NCBI RefSeq assembly: GCF_007745175.1
Contig: NZ_CP036271.1
Coordinates: forward strand, 6,535,439-6,599,438
Reading direction: 5' to 3'
Origin: Caulifigura coniformis
GTDB taxonomy: Bacteria; Planctomycetota; Planctomycetia; Planctomycetales; Planctomycetaceae
DNA: 64,000 nucleotides
This document shows, piece by piece, positions 35,457 through 45,271 of this stretch. The notes under the pieces are model-generated. The model was not told the DNA's origin. It did no database searches and worked only from the letters and a program-made list of their open reading frames with translations. The stretch's first letter is position 1. Every line of letters starts with the position of its first letter. A program made the position numbers and the translations under genes.

Positions 35457-36857
35457 TCACTCCATGTGGCCCGGCCACGGATACGAATTTTTCCCGTTCC
35501 CCCGATCCCGCGGCCCTTCTGGAAGCGTTTCGCTCCAGGCGATCACCTGCTTCGAGAGTCGCTCCACCGTTTCAGGATGCTGCGCCGCCACGTTGTCGAC
35601 CTGCATCCGGTCCTTCGCGATGTCGTAGAGTTCCGTCCGGCTGCCGTCGCGGTTCACCAGCAGTTTCCACGCGCCGTCGCGAATTGCCAGACCCGGACTG
35701 ACATTCGCAGGATGGCCGGCGATGTTGAACCGCCATTCCCACATCAGCGGCCGCGCTCGTGACCGCGATGTCCCAATCAGGATGTCGCTGACGTCTTCCC
35801 CATCGAGCGGCGTTCCCTCCGGGACCTGTCCGCCGGTCAGTTTCGCGACCGTCGGCAGCAGATCGCAGCCCGCGACAATCGAGTCGTCGTCAATCCTGCC
35901 GGCCGGCACATGCCCCGGCCAACGGACAAGGAACGGCACGCGGACGCCCCCTTCATACAGGCTCCGCTTTCGGCCGCGAAACGGTCCCGGCGACCCCACA
36001 CCCGTATGCCCAGCGTTCCGGATGAAGATTTCTTCCGGTCCGTTGTCGCTGCTGAAGAGGACGAGCGTATCGTCCGCCACCCCGAGGTCTTCCAGCCCCT
36101 TCATCAGCCGCCCGATCTGGAAATCGAGATTGCCGAGAGTTGCGTAGTAGAGAGTCCGCGCGCTTTTGTGCGGGATGTTGGCGTTGCTGAGGTTGTCGTA
36201 AACGGCGATCTGCTCGTCGGTCGGATTGAGCGTCGCATGCGGAATCAACGTCCACAGCTGCACGAAGAACGGCTTTCCTTTCTGATCGCTGATGAACTTC
36301 AGCGTCTCGTCGACGAACAGCTTCGTGGAATTCGCTCGGTAGTACGGGTCCTTCCTGTTCACCTCGGCTCCGCGCTCGCCCGAGCCGAAGTGGTCGAACC
36401 CGTAGTCCGTGATCTGCGGCGCGCCCTCCGTCTCCGTCGTGAGGTGCCACTTCCCGACGTGGGCCGTCGCGTACCCGGCGCTTTTCGTCAGGCGGGCCAT
36501 GTTGAGAACGGACGGGTCGAGCCATTGCGGCATCCCGCGGTTGCCGTTCAGTTCCGGCGTCGCAAAGTGCCCGTGGATCTTCTGCCGCGCGGGGTACGTT
36601 CCCGTGAAGAACGCGCAGCGGCTGGGCGAACAGACCGACCCGCAGACGTAGAAGTTCGTGAACAGCGTCCCTTCACTGGCCAACCGGTCGAGGTTCGGCG
36701 TGCGGACGAACGTGTTGCCATAGCACGCCAGATCCCCCCAGCCAAGATCATCAGCCAGGATGAACAGGATGTTCGGTTTCGCAGGTTCGGCTCCCCAGGC
36801 GCCGGCATTCAGCACCAGGCCAAGCACGAGCCAGAGGCCGCTTCGAATCCACGCCAT
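35457..36857 (-). CDS. Secreted arylsulfatase-type sulfatase
   Basis: A 466-aa enzyme of the sulfatase family with a signal peptide (cleavage near AWGAEP). Metal ligands Asp36/Asp37 in ILADDLGWGD; the active-site signature CSPSR at residues 76-80, whose Cys76 should be converted to formylglycine; GKWHL follows later. It would remove sulfate esters, most likely from sulfated polysaccharides, outside the cytoplasm. A formylglycine-generating enzyme is needed; the SUMF1-fold gene in this window lacks the expected catalytic cysteines, so the real one is probably elsewhere. ATG at 36857 preceded by GGAGG. Confidence 0.94.
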   Translation of the reverse strand: MAWIRSGLWLVLGLVLNAGAWGAEPAKPNILFILADDLGWGDLACYGNTFVRTPNLDRLASEGTLFTNFYVCGSVCSPSRCAFFTGTYPARQKIHGHFATPELNGNRGMPQWLDPSVLNMARLTKSAGYATAHVGKWHLTTETEGAPQITDYGFDHFGSGERGAEVNRKDPYYRANSTKLFVDETLKFISDQKGKPFFVQLWTLIPHATLNPTDEQIAVYDNLSNANIPHKSARTLYYATLGNLDFQIGRLMKGLEDLGVADDTLVLFSSDNGPEEIFIRNAGHTGVGSPGPFRGRKRSLYEGGVRVPFLVRWPGHVPAGRIDDDSIVAGCDLLPTVAKLTGGQVPEGTPLDGEDVSDILIGTSRSRARPLMWEWRFNIAGHPANVSPGLAIRDGAWKLLVNRDGSRTELYDIAKDRMQVDNVAAQHPETVERLSKQVIAWSETLPEGPRDRGNGKNSYPWPGHME

Positions 36858-36995
36858 GTCCCGTCCTCCCGAGGCTCCAGGTGAAGGAGCCTCGATGGTG
36901 ACAGGACGCGACACGACCCTCAAGCTGCCTTCGTCTCCTCGGTGTCGCTGACCGGGCCCGGCAGGGACCCACAAGCCAATTGGCTGTCTCCCTTC

Positions 36996-37022
36996 ACTCC
37001 TGTTTCAAGAACCAACAGGAGT
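36996..37022. terminator. Perfect hairpin after the MscS gene
   Basis: A 9-bp inverted repeat ACTCCTGTT/AACAGGAGT with a 9-base loop, 42 bases beyond the MscS stop and 138 bases upstream of the sulfatase start on the same strand. There is no T-run, so it may be a weak terminator or a processing or binding site. Confidence 0.5.
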
Positions 37023-37063
37023 TCAGCAGTTCAAGGAGATGTGCTGCCGGCCGCGTCCAGATA

Positions 37064-39169
37064 TCACGCGGCCTTCCCCGCCTCGTGCATCGCCTGCGAA
37101 ACCGCCTCCCCACGGTGATGCACGACCCGCTGCGGATAAGGAATCTCGATCTTGAGCTCCGCGAACTTCTTCTTGATCCGCCGCAGCATCTCCCGCTTCA
37201 CCATCCACTGCTTGAGCGGCCGCGTTTTGATGACGAACTTGATCGTCACCGCCGAATCCCCAAACGCATCCACCCCCATCATCTCGGCGTCTTCCAGAAT
37301 CACCCGGCCGTACTGCGGTTCCGATCGCAGCCCTTTCGCCACCGCCAGCAGCGTGTCCACCACCCGGTCGGTGTCCTCATCATACGAAACCTGGATCTCG
37401 AACAGCGCCCGCGACCAGCCATGCGTCATGTTGGTCACACATTCGATCTTCCCGTTCGGGATGAAGTGCACGCTCCCCTCGACGTCGCGGAGCACCGTCA
37501 TCCGCAGCGTGATCCGCTCCACCTGCCCCGACACGCTGCCGATCTTCAGGACGTCGTTGATCTTGTACTGGTTCTCCAGCAGGATCACGAAACCGTAGAA
37601 GTAGTCCCGGATCAGGTTCTGGGCGCCGAAGGCCACGGCCAGACCGACCACTGCGGCTCCTCCCATCAGCGGCGCCACGGCGATGCCGCATTCCTCGAAC
37701 ATCATCAGCGTGCCGCCGGCCACCACTGTCGTCGACGCCGCGTTCTGGAAAACCCCGACCAGAGTCTTGGCTCGGTCTTCGCTTTCCTCATAGGTCCCGC
37801 GGAATCCCCGCTGCATCATGATGTCCACGACGCGCTTCATCGCGACTTTGATCACCACACGCAGCACGAACATCGCCAGCACGATCAATGTCAGACGCGG
37901 GCCGTGATCCAGAAGCCACTGCAGGACGTTGTGCAGCGCAAAGGGATTCTTCAGGCTGACGACTTTCTCCTGCGCGCGGATCGATTCGATCTGCCGCTCT
38001 TTCGCAGCGGACACCGCGGCGAATTCCTCGCTCTGCAGTGCCGCACGGTCCGCCTGGAGCTCCTGCAGTCGCTCCATCTGAGCGGTCACCGTCGCCTGCG
38101 ACTTGATGACGTCTTCGCTCGCCTCTTCCTTCTTCGTGCGGGCGGCCTGAGTCTCCTCCAGCCCTCCTTCTTCCGCGATCTTCTGATACTCCCGCTCGCG
38201 CACCTCGCGAGTCTGCGCCGCCAGTTCCGCCCGCCGCCGCGCATCCGCCAACTGCTTCCGCTGGCTCTCGATGTCCTTGTCGAGCGACTTCAGACGCCCC
38301 GAAAGTGACTCGGCGGTCTGCAGCGCCTTCTCCGCGGCCAACTGCTTCTCCTGGGCGATCTGCTCCGCCCTGGCAACTTCCTGGCTCGCCTTCTCGCGCG
38401 CCTGGTCGCCCGCCGTGGGAGATCCGAGAAATGTCGCCTGCGTTCCGGGCATCGGCGCCGCGACTGCAGGTGCAGGCGCTGCCGCCGCGGGAGCCGCTGG
38501 CGGCGCCGTCGGGGTGGCGACTGGCGGAGCCGCTGCAGGCGCAGGGGCCGCCGGAGTCACCGGCGCGGGCGGCGTCATCGGAGCTTCTGCAGGAGCAGGT
38601 GGGGCGGCAGGCGTCGCAGGGGCTGCCGGAGTCGCCGGACCAATCAATCGCTCCAGTGCGGCCCTGTTCTGGGTCAGCTTCTCTTCGATCGCCTTGATCT
38701 GTTCCTGAGAGGTCTGACGCGTCTGGATGGCCAGGTCGAATCGCTCGCGGGCCAGCTTGCGAGCTTTCTCCGTTTCCGCCAGCGCTTCCTCGAGACGCTT
38801 CAGCCCGACCTCCTCCCCCGCCTCCTTCTTCCTGGCGATTTCCTCCTTCTCGATGTTGAAGCGTTCGTCGATCGCCTTGAATTCGGCCTCCGCCTTGCGG
38901 AACTCGCTTTCAGGATTGTTTTCTTCAGTCGTCAGTTCGCTGACCTGCTTCTCGTCGGCGGCAATCGTTCGCTGCAGCCGCGTGATCTGCTCGGCAATGG
39001 AAACGTCCGACTTGGACTCAGCGCCCTTCCTGGCTTCCGCGGGCGGCTGACCGGCCATCGGTCCGTCGTCCGCACGCCCGTCGACAGCGAACAGGCAGGC
39101 CCCTGCGATCAGGGCCAGGAAACAGCTCGTGACGGACCGCAAATCTTTCTCAACACGCATCGGTGGCAC
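37064..39169 (-). CDS. MscS-family mechanosensitive channel with long N-terminal coiled coil
   Basis: A 701-aa protein. It has a signal-like N-terminus, coiled-coil stretches at about 45-165 and 275-410, a long Ala/Pro/Thr-rich linker between them (about 175-240), then three hydrophobic segments (about 440-540) and an MscS core with GGAAVVGLAVAFGAQNLIRD as the pore-lining helix, FYGFVILLENQYKINDV and a C-terminal beta domain. MscS channels release solutes on hypo-osmotic shock. The extended periplasmic part is unlike E. coli MscS and resembles large MscK-type relatives. The start is a GTG at 39169 with GAGGAG close upstream; an ATG at 39160 is equally possible. Confidence 0.9.
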   Translation of the reverse strand: MPPMRVEKDLRSVTSCFLALIAGACLFAVDGRADDGPMAGQPPAEARKGAESKSDVSIAEQITRLQRTIAADEKQVSELTTEENNPESEFRKAEAEFKAIDERFNIEKEEIARKKEAGEEVGLKRLEEALAETEKARKLARERFDLAIQTRQTSQEQIKAIEEKLTQNRAALERLIGPATPAAPATPAAPPAPAEAPMTPPAPVTPAAPAPAAAPPVATPTAPPAAPAAAAPAPAVAAPMPGTQATFLGSPTAGDQAREKASQEVARAEQIAQEKQLAAEKALQTAESLSGRLKSLDKDIESQRKQLADARRRAELAAQTREVREREYQKIAEEGGLEETQAARTKKEEASEDVIKSQATVTAQMERLQELQADRAALQSEEFAAVSAAKERQIESIRAQEKVVSLKNPFALHNVLQWLLDHGPRLTLIVLAMFVLRVVIKVAMKRVVDIMMQRGFRGTYEESEDRAKTLVGVFQNAASTTVVAGGTLMMFEECGIAVAPLMGGAAVVGLAVAFGAQNLIRDYFYGFVILLENQYKINDVLKIGSVSGQVERITLRMTVLRDVEGSVHFIPNGKIECVTNMTHGWSRALFEIQVSYDEDTDRVVDTLLAVAKGLRSEPQYGRVILEDAEMMGVDAFGDSAVTIKFVIKTRPLKQWMVKREMLRRIKKKFAELKIEIPYPQRVVHHRGEAVSQAMHEAGKAA

Positions 39170-39443
39170 TCACTCCTCGGAAACACCCTCGCGCCAGGTC
39201 GAAAAGCGCGCGCGGGGGCGGAAATCGATACCACAAATGTCCGAAATGGCTCCACCCCGGTTTGGCGAGGGATTTGCCGTTTGAAAAAGTGCGCGAATCG
39301 CCCGGGCCGGGCCAGCTGCGCGGGCCTGTCACCGGACTGGAAACAGCGCCCCGACAGGAGGCGAGACGAGGTCCACGACTCCCGGTGTGGTGAACGAACG
39401 CCGGATGCCGGTATCCTGATGGTCTTTCCCCCAGCGACTGACC

Positions 39444-40523
39444 GTGACCGCCACCGCCTCCATTTCTGAACTGCGCGCCCCGAGCATCGGACCGTTCCAG
39501 CTGCGGACTCCGTTCGTGCAGGCGGCGCTCAGCGGCTACAGCGACTGGCCGATGCGCGTTCTCGCCCGCCGGTTCGGAGCGTCCTACGCCCTCTGTGAAG
39601 TGCTGCTCGACCAGTTCGTCCTGCAGTTGAAGGGACGGGAGCGGACGAAGCACCACCTCAAGGTCACCGCGGATGAGCACCCCGTCGGCGGACAGCTCAT
39701 GGGGTCTTCGCCCGAGGAATTCGGCCCCGCTGCCGTCCGGCTGATGGAGGCTGGCTTCAGCGTCATCGACATCAACTTCGGCTGCCCCGTCAAGAAGGTT
39801 CTCGGACGCTGCCGCGGCGGTTACCACCTCAGCCAGCCCGCCGTCGCCCTCGAGATCGTCCGCCGCGTGCGCGACTCTCTTCCCGACTCTGTGCCCGTCA
39901 CACTGAAGATGCGCCGCGGCATTGATGATTCCGCCGAAAGCCGCGACCGGTTCTTCGAGATCCTCGACGGCGCCTTCGCGGCCGGCGTCAGCGCCATCAC
40001 CGTCCACGGTCGGACCGTCGAACAGAAGTACATCGGCCCGAGCCGATGGAGTTTCCTCCGCGAAGTGAAAGACCACGTCGGCGACCGCACCATCCTCGGC
40101 AGCGGCGACCTGTTCTCGGCCCAGGCCTGTCTCGACATGATGCGTGAGACCGGCGTCGACGGCGTCACCATCGCCCGCGGAGCCATCGGCAATCCCTGGA
40201 TTTTCCAGCAGGCCGAGGCCCTGTGGAACGGCGAGCCTCTCCCCCCGCCCCCCACAGTCCATCAGCAGCGCGACGTCCTCGAACATCACTTCGCCCTCGC
40301 CCTCGAAACCTACGGCCCCGAACGCTGCACCACCCCGATGCGGAAGTTCGGCGTCAAGTACGCGAAACTGCATCCGCAGCTCGACCAGGTGCGGGCCGCT
40401 TTCTGCATCGTGAAAACTCCGGCCGACTGGGCCGCCGTCCTGCGAACCCACTACGCCTCCGATGGTCCGGGACAGTATCCCGATGTCGACGACAGCGCCT
40501 CGGGCGAATCCTGCGAGGTCTAG
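39444..40523 (+). CDS. tRNA-dihydrouridine synthase
   Basis: A 359-aa flavoprotein-type enzyme reducing uridine to dihydrouridine in tRNA. Seen: QAALSGYSDWPMRVLARRFG, DINFGCPVKKV, TLKMRRGID, ITVHGRTVEQ and the phosphate-binding GSGDLFSAQACLDM. The segment after the GCP motif reads GRCRGGYHLSQP, where most DusB relatives have a G-x-G-x-A-L pattern, so the region around the catalytic loop is unusual. GTG start. The divergent region towards the MscS gene is 274 bp. hisD follows 58 bp after the stop on the same strand. Confidence 0.9.
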   Translation: MTATASISELRAPSIGPFQLRTPFVQAALSGYSDWPMRVLARRFGASYALCEVLLDQFVLQLKGRERTKHHLKVTADEHPVGGQLMGSSPEEFGPAAVRLMEAGFSVIDINFGCPVKKVLGRCRGGYHLSQPAVALEIVRRVRDSLPDSVPVTLKMRRGIDDSAESRDRFFEILDGAFAAGVSAITVHGRTVEQKYIGPSRWSFLREVKDHVGDRTILGSGDLFSAQACLDMMRETGVDGVTIARGAIGNPWIFQQAEALWNGEPLPPPPTVHQQRDVLEHHFALALETYGPERCTTPMRKFGVKYAKLHPQLDQVRAAFCIVKTPADWAAVLRTHYASDGPGQYPDVDDSASGESCEV

Positions 40524-40581
40524 AGCTGTTCGCGTCCGGCCATCTGGCGGCCGCCGATGACCTGCGGCCTACAAGCAACGA

Positions 40582-41946
40582 ATGTCCATGTTTCCGATCA
40601 CCACCATCGACTGCCGTACCTCGGACGCCACCGCGCTCATCGATGAGCTTCGCGCCAAACTCAGCCCGCGTGGCGACATCGTTTCCGAAGCCGGACGCCA
40701 GCGGACGATCGCCCTCTTCGGCGAGGCCCTCTCCCCCCAGCAGGTGGTCGAACGCATCTGCGGCGACGTCAAGACCCGCGGACTCGACGCCCTCCTGCAC
40801 TACACCGAAAAACTTGACCGCAAGGCGCTCACCCGCGAGTCGATGCGCGTGCCCGCCGAAGAACTCGCGGCCGCTCACGCCAAGGCCTCGCCGGAATTCC
40901 TCCAGACGCTTCGCCACATCCGCGCAAACATCGAAGAGTTCCAGAAGGCGATCCTCGTCCATGATGCGGGAGTGAAGCGGCCGGCAGGGAAGGGGACGAT
41001 CGAGCTCCGCCAGCGCTATCTCCCCCTGCGGCGGATCGGCGTCTGCGTTCCCGGAGGCGCCGCTGCCTATCCGTCGACCCTGCTGATGACCATCGTTCCC
41101 GCCCAGGTCGCGGGCGTGAAGGAGATCGCCGTCGTCGTCCCGCCGACGGACTTCGGCGCGTACAACATCGATGTCCTCGCGACCTGCCACGAGCTGGGAG
41201 TGACCGAGGTCTACCGTGTCGGCGGCGCTCAGGCCGTCGCCGCGATGGCCTACGGCGTCGACGGCCTGCCACAGGTCGACAAGATCGTCGGCCCGGGCAA
41301 CCTCTTCGTCGCCCTCGCCAAGAAACACGTCTATGGCGAAGTCGACATCGACAGCATTGCCGGCCCCAGTGAAGTCGTCGTCCTGGCGGATGACACCGCC
41401 CGCGCCGACTTCGTCGCCAGTGATCTCATCTCACAGGCCGAGCACAGTCCCGGCTCGGGCGTGCTCATTACCTGGCACGAGCCGTTGATCAGCGCCGTCC
41501 GGGACGAGCTGACGAAGCAGCTCGCCCGACTTGAACGTGGAGACCTCGCCGCCCGCAGCCTCACCGACTACAGCGCCCTCATCCTCGCCCGCGACGCCGC
41601 CGAGGCCGCCCGACTCACCGATCTCTTCGCCCCCGAGCACCTCCACATCTCGACTGCTGCTCCCGAAGCGATGGTCGCCGGAATCCAGAATGCCGGCGCG
41701 ATCTTCCTCGGACACTACACGCCGGTCGCCATGGGCGACTACGTCGCCGGCCCGTCGCACGTCCTCCCCACGGGGGGGACTGCCCGCTTCGCCAACGGAC
41801 TCTGCGCCAACGACTTCCTCAAACGGTCGTCGCTGATCGCCTACGACGCGCAGTCCCTGGCGGCCGACGCCCCGCACGTGCAGCGGATGGCCGACAAGGA
41901 AGGTCTGACGGCCCACCGCGCGAGCGTCGACATCCGCCTGCCCTGA
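40582..41946 (+). CDS. hisD: Histidinol dehydrogenase
   Basis: A 454-aa enzyme of histidine biosynthesis, oxidising L-histidinol to L-histidine with two NAD+. The match is full length: RIGVCVPGGAAAYPST, VGGAQAVAAMAYG, KIVGPGN, DIDSIAGPSEVVVLAD with zinc ligands in SQAEHSP and HTLPTGG-like SHVLPTGGTARF. Other his genes are absent, so the pathway is scattered. Starts at ATG 40582, with a second ATG two codons later. Probably co-transcribed with the dus gene upstream. Confidence 0.97.
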   Translation: MSMFPITTIDCRTSDATALIDELRAKLSPRGDIVSEAGRQRTIALFGEALSPQQVVERICGDVKTRGLDALLHYTEKLDRKALTRESMRVPAEELAAAHAKASPEFLQTLRHIRANIEEFQKAILVHDAGVKRPAGKGTIELRQRYLPLRRIGVCVPGGAAAYPSTLLMTIVPAQVAGVKEIAVVVPPTDFGAYNIDVLATCHELGVTEVYRVGGAQAVAAMAYGVDGLPQVDKIVGPGNLFVALAKKHVYGEVDIDSIAGPSEVVVLADDTARADFVASDLISQAEHSPGSGVLITWHEPLISAVRDELTKQLARLERGDLAARSLTDYSALILARDAAEAARLTDLFAPEHLHISTAAPEAMVAGIQNAGAIFLGHYTPVAMGDYVAGPSHVLPTGGTARFANGLCANDFLKRSSLIAYDAQSLAADAPHVQRMADKEGLTAHRASVDIRLP

Positions 41947-42101
41947 CAGCTCCAGACCTGGGCCGAGACTATCCCGGGCGGGAAACGGGCAATAAATTGG
42001 AGTTCCTCGTGCGTCGCTGCGTGTGATTTCCCTCCTCAGTCGCGTCCGCCGGCCCTCGTCCTGCCTCGCCGGCGTTCACGGCCCTTCGCAACGGACCTGC
42101 A

Positions 42102-43118
42102 ATGCCTGACGCCACCCCCGCGTCCCCCCCGGCGTTTGATATCACCAAGTGCAAAGTCGCCACCGCCTGGGCGAATGACCGCCCGCTTGTCGCCTGCCGC
42201 TTCGATCCGCTCGGCCGCTACGTCTTCTGTGGGGCCGAAGAAAAGACCGTCATCCGCTTCAAGCTCGACGACGGCGCGAGAACGCCGATGCCTGGCGGAC
42301 ACGACACCTGGGTCCACGGCCTCGCCTGCACGCCCAACGGCGAGTTCCTGATCTCAGGCGGCTGCGAAGGCAAAATCACCTGGTGGCAGGCCGCCGCCGA
42401 AGCCCCCGCCCCCGTGCGCCAGGTCACCGCCCATAAGGGTTGGGTCCGGCAGCTCGCCGTCAGTCCCGACGGATCGCTGGTCGCCTCCGCTGGCAACGAC
42501 GGCTTCGTCCGTCTGTGGAAAACGGCCGACGGCTCGCTGGTCAAAGAACTGGCCGGCCATCCGCGCGACGTCTATTCCGTCGTCTGGCATTCGAGCGGAC
42601 AGTTCCTCTGCTCGGGCGACATCCTGGGGAACGTCCGGCAGTGGGACGTGGTGGGCGGCTCGACGATCCGCACCTTCGAAGCCAAGGAAGTCCACAGCTA
42701 CAACGCCGCCGGACAGCAGGTCGACTTTGGCGGCGTGCGAGGCGTCGCCATCAGCCCTGACGGCAAATACCTCGCCGTCGGCGGTCTCCACAAGGCGACC
42801 AACCCGCTCGGCGCGGTGCACGAGCCGCTGGTGATGCTCTACGAATGGGAAAGCGGCAAGCTCGCGAAGCAGCAGGTGACGGAAGGAATCACCGGCGGCG
42901 GAATCTGGCGCCTGGTGTACCTCGCCGACGGAACCCTCGTCGGCGCCTCCGGCGGGTCGAGCGGCGGCTGGCTGCTGTTCTGGAAGGCGGATCAGGAGAA
43001 GGCGGTTCACAAGTTCCAGACGCCGAACATCCTTCGCGACATGGATCTCTCCGCGGACGGAACCCGCTTCGCGACCGCGCATCACGACAAGCACGTGCGG
43101 ATCACGACGATGGTCTAA
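42102..43118 (+). CDS. WD40-repeat protein
   Basis: A 338-aa protein made of about six to seven WD40-type blades, for example ACRFDPLGRYVFCGAEEKTV, QLAVSPDGSLVASAGNDGF, VRLWKTADGSLVKEL and VAISPDGKYLAVGGLHKA. It should fold as a beta propeller binding proteins. No signal peptide, so cytoplasmic. It lies 155 bp after hisD; its stop codon sits in the T-run (opposite strand) of the convergent terminator. Confidence 0.88.
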   Translation: MPDATPASPPAFDITKCKVATAWANDRPLVACRFDPLGRYVFCGAEEKTVIRFKLDDGARTPMPGGHDTWVHGLACTPNGEFLISGGCEGKITWWQAAAEAPAPVRQVTAHKGWVRQLAVSPDGSLVASAGNDGFVRLWKTADGSLVKELAGHPRDVYSVVWHSSGQFLCSGDILGNVRQWDVVGGSTIRTFEAKEVHSYNAAGQQVDFGGVRGVAISPDGKYLAVGGLHKATNPLGAVHEPLVMLYEWESGKLAKQQVTEGITGGGIWRLVYLADGTLVGASGGSSGGWLLFWKADQEKAVHKFQTPNILRDMDLSADGTRFATAHHDKHVRITTMV

Positions 43119-43153
43119 AAAAACACCCCGGCTGCTTTTTCGCAGCCGGGGTG
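43117..43153 (-). terminator. Terminator of the lipoprotein gene
   Basis: A perfect 12-bp stem (43124-43135 and 43142-43153) with a 6-base loop and, in the leftward transcript, a run of seven T. It is placed 28 bases after the stop at 43182 and shares the TAA of the convergent WD40 gene. It may also stop rightward transcription. Confidence 0.92.
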
Positions 43154-43181
43154 ATTCGAGTTGCAGCACGCCTGCAGGGCG

Positions 43182-43688
43182 TCAGCCGTTGCCTTTGAAG
43201 TTCGCGGGTGGACCTCCCACCGCGCCGCCGGCCGCGCCTGTCAGTTTCAGCGTCACCTTGTTCTCGCCCGATTCGCTGACCGTCGCGGTCAGGTCGGTCG
43301 TACCGGCGTCACCGTACTTCTTCGGAAGGAGCCAGGTTTCCCCCCCGGCGCCGACGGGTGCATCGTCTCTGCCGGAGTCGGCCTGGGCGCCGATCTTGAT
43401 CTTGCGCACTGTGACCTTGTAGTTCCCCGGCACCGCACCGTCGTTCTCCGCGAAGGTCTGCAGTTTGAACTCACCGTTCGCGTCGGTGATGGCCGCCGCG
43501 GCGTTCGAGTGTCCCTGGGGGACGAACATCACGGTCGCCCCCTCCACCGGCTTGTTGTCATGCATGACGACGCCAACCACGGGGTAGACCTTGGGGCGGT
43601 CAACAACTTCTTCGGCGCCGCAGCCGCTCAGGAAGGCCACCGCTGCTCCCAGCAGCCAGCCACCCCGAAATCTCTCAGTCAGAATCAT
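43182..43688 (-). CDS. Carboxypeptidase-regulatory-like lipoprotein
   Basis: A 168-aa lipoprotein. The N-terminus has a hydrophobic segment ending in the lipobox LSGC (Cys23), followed by YPVVGVVMHDNKPVEGATVMF, an Ig-like/transthyretin-type fold that recurs in planctomycete lipoproteins, and then DANGEFKLQTF and PGNYKVTV. Such proteins are commonly encoded next to DUF1559 genes, as here (gap of 103 bp, same strand, downstream). Function is unknown; likely attached to a membrane on the outer side. Confidence 0.88.
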   Translation of the reverse strand: MILTERFRGGWLLGAAVAFLSGCGAEEVVDRPKVYPVVGVVMHDNKPVEGATVMFVPQGHSNAAAAITDANGEFKLQTFAENDGAVPGNYKVTVRKIKIGAQADSGRDDAPVGAGGETWLLPKKYGDAGTTDLTATVSESGENKVTLKLTGAAGGAVGGPPANFKGNG

Positions 43689-43791
43689 GGTTCAGATGTC
43701 CTTGAATTGCTTTTTGGGTTCGACGGCCGGGATGCACCCGGCTGGAGTTCGCACTGGTCCGGCCGACACGCATGCGTGGACCGGAAGCCGA

Positions 43792-44853
43792 TCAGAACTC
43801 TCCAACCGTCTCACCTCCTGCGAGCGAGCCCAGCGAACCCCAGACGCCGTATGGCGACCGGCCTGCGGCCGCCCGCACGTCCTGCGCGGCAAGGTTGCCC
43901 GCGTCGATGTTCTCACTGACGAAGCGCACCGAGCCATCGCCCATCAAAACGTGTGCGCCGCCGGTATGACGGCTCTGCACCGGAAACTGGCCCGCTTCCC
44001 GGAAGTCCGCTCCGACCGTGCAGGCCGGAGAGTTCGGGGGAAGGATCGTGTTGACCGTCGTGTAGGCAATCACGCCGTTGCACCATCGAGAGCCGCGGCT
44101 CGTCGAAACCGTCCCGGTGCCCGAGAATTCCCCGGTCGCCCGATTCACCAGCAGCAGGCAGCTGGCCGGGTTGTCGACCACGCCATTCCCCTGTCCGCGA
44201 AGGACGCCTCCCAGTGCATCGCGACCTCCGCGACTGGTGGTCTGCTCACCCATCAGGATCGTGTTGCTCGTTCCGTCCGCGAAATCCGCGAACCGCTTGT
44301 TGGTCTGGAACCCGAATGGCCCGCGAACCAGGTTACGGGCGTTCGCAAAGCTCAGGTACGGCGTCGCCCACCAGGCGCTGTCGCCCGCCGAGAACCCGTA
44401 GTGAACCAGCGACAGGTAATGCTTGATGTTCGGCGACGACGGGCAGGTGAATGCCGGGATGTCGTTCTTCCACAGCGTGTAGAGCGTCCCGTCGTCGCAG
44501 TTGTCTCCAAAGGCCGGGAACGTGGTCGCTCCGATCGTCTGGGCGGAACTGATCTGGTTGTAAAGAGCCGACTGCTCGAAGTAGGGCAGCAAGAGCACGA
44601 GTCCGCTGCCGCGGTCGCCGTTGGTTCCCGTGCCGGTCGTTCCCCCCATGCGGTAAGGGAATCGGTCCGCCGTGTCGTGGTAGTTGTGGAGAGCCAGTCC
44701 AAACTGTTTCAGATTGTTCTTGCACTGTGTTCGCCGTGCGGCCTCGCGGGCCTGTTGAACAGCCGGCAGCAGCAGCGCGATCAGGATCGCGATAATCGCG
44801 ATCACCACCAATAACTCAATCAACGTAAACCCGGTACGGGTGCCCCTAAGCAT
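43792..44853 (-). CDS. DUF1559 protein with prepilin-type N-terminus
   Basis: A 353-aa protein of the large planctomycete DUF1559 family. Its N-terminus [17 protein letters not shown] is a type IV prepilin/pseudopilin helix, cleaved after Gly8 by a prepilin peptidase in relatives. The remainder is a predicted beta-rich domain ending with [16 protein letters not shown], typical of the family. The family is highly expanded in these bacteria and of unknown function, perhaps part of a pseudopilus or surface layer. AGGA lies seven bases before the ATG. The divergent gene encodes a CpaF-type secretion ATPase, which may or may not be a partner. Confidence 0.94.
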   Translation of the reverse strand: MLRGTRTGFTLIELLVVIAIIAILIALLLPAVQQAREAARRTQCKNNLKQFGLALHNYHDTADRFPYRMGGTTGTGTNGDRGSGLVLLLPYFEQSALYNQISSAQTIGATTFPAFGDNCDDGTLYTLWKNDIPAFTCPSSPNIKHYLSLVHYGFSAGDSAWWATPYLSFANARNLVRGPFGFQTNKRFADFADGTSNTILMGEQTTSRGGRDALGGVLRGQGNGVVDNPASCLLLVNRATGEFSGTGTVSTSRGSRWCNGVIAYTTVNTILPPNSPACTVGADFREAGQFPVQSRHTGGAHVLMGDGSVRFVSENIDAGNLAAQDVRAAAGRSPYGVWGSLGSLAGGETVGEF

Positions 44854-45271
44854 TGGAAATCCTGAGAATCGAAGTCAGCAAAAACGAAACGGCGGAGCGA
44901 CGCCGAGATGAAGGACGTCGAACTACCGAAGCAGAAAACGTGCCCTCACCGTTCAATGGGATGCACGAATCGCAATCTCCGTCGCAGGCAGCACTTTCGC
45001 CCCATCACCGCATGGACATATGCCTGAGGTCAGAACCTCGGGGGTGTCGAACTCCTTCGCAGAATTGCACGCGCCGCGTGCAATTCTGCCCGGGGGGCCT
45101 CTCTCACAGGGCGCCCCTGGGTCTGTACATGATTGGCCGCCCGATGAGCCCCAACTTTCGTGCGATGACTGAAATTCGCGTGCGACGCACCTATTGTACG
45201 TGGACGTGATCCCGCCGAGGGAATCGTCAGCGGGACGCCATGATCACGGTTTACTGGCTCAGTTTGCTCCA
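44854..45271. other. Divergent intergenic region with a large palindrome
   Basis: This separates the DUF1559 gene from the FHA-CpaF gene. The rightward frame starting at 44853 is low quality and is not annotated. The main content is the palindrome at 45059-45089. Confidence 0.4.
45059..45089. promoter_or_regulatory. Perfect 14-bp palindrome with 3-base loop
   Basis: GCAGAATTGCACGC, loop GCC, GCGTGCAATTCTGC. Thirty-one bases, fully paired. It lies between divergent genes, so it is either an operator or part of a dispersed palindromic repeat; it is not followed by a T-run on either side. Confidence 0.6.

Noticed and set aside
44853-45209. Rightward 118-codon frame upstream of the FHA-CpaF gene
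   Set aside because: Composition is unlike a protein, no good ribosome binding site, and it spans the 31-base palindrome.
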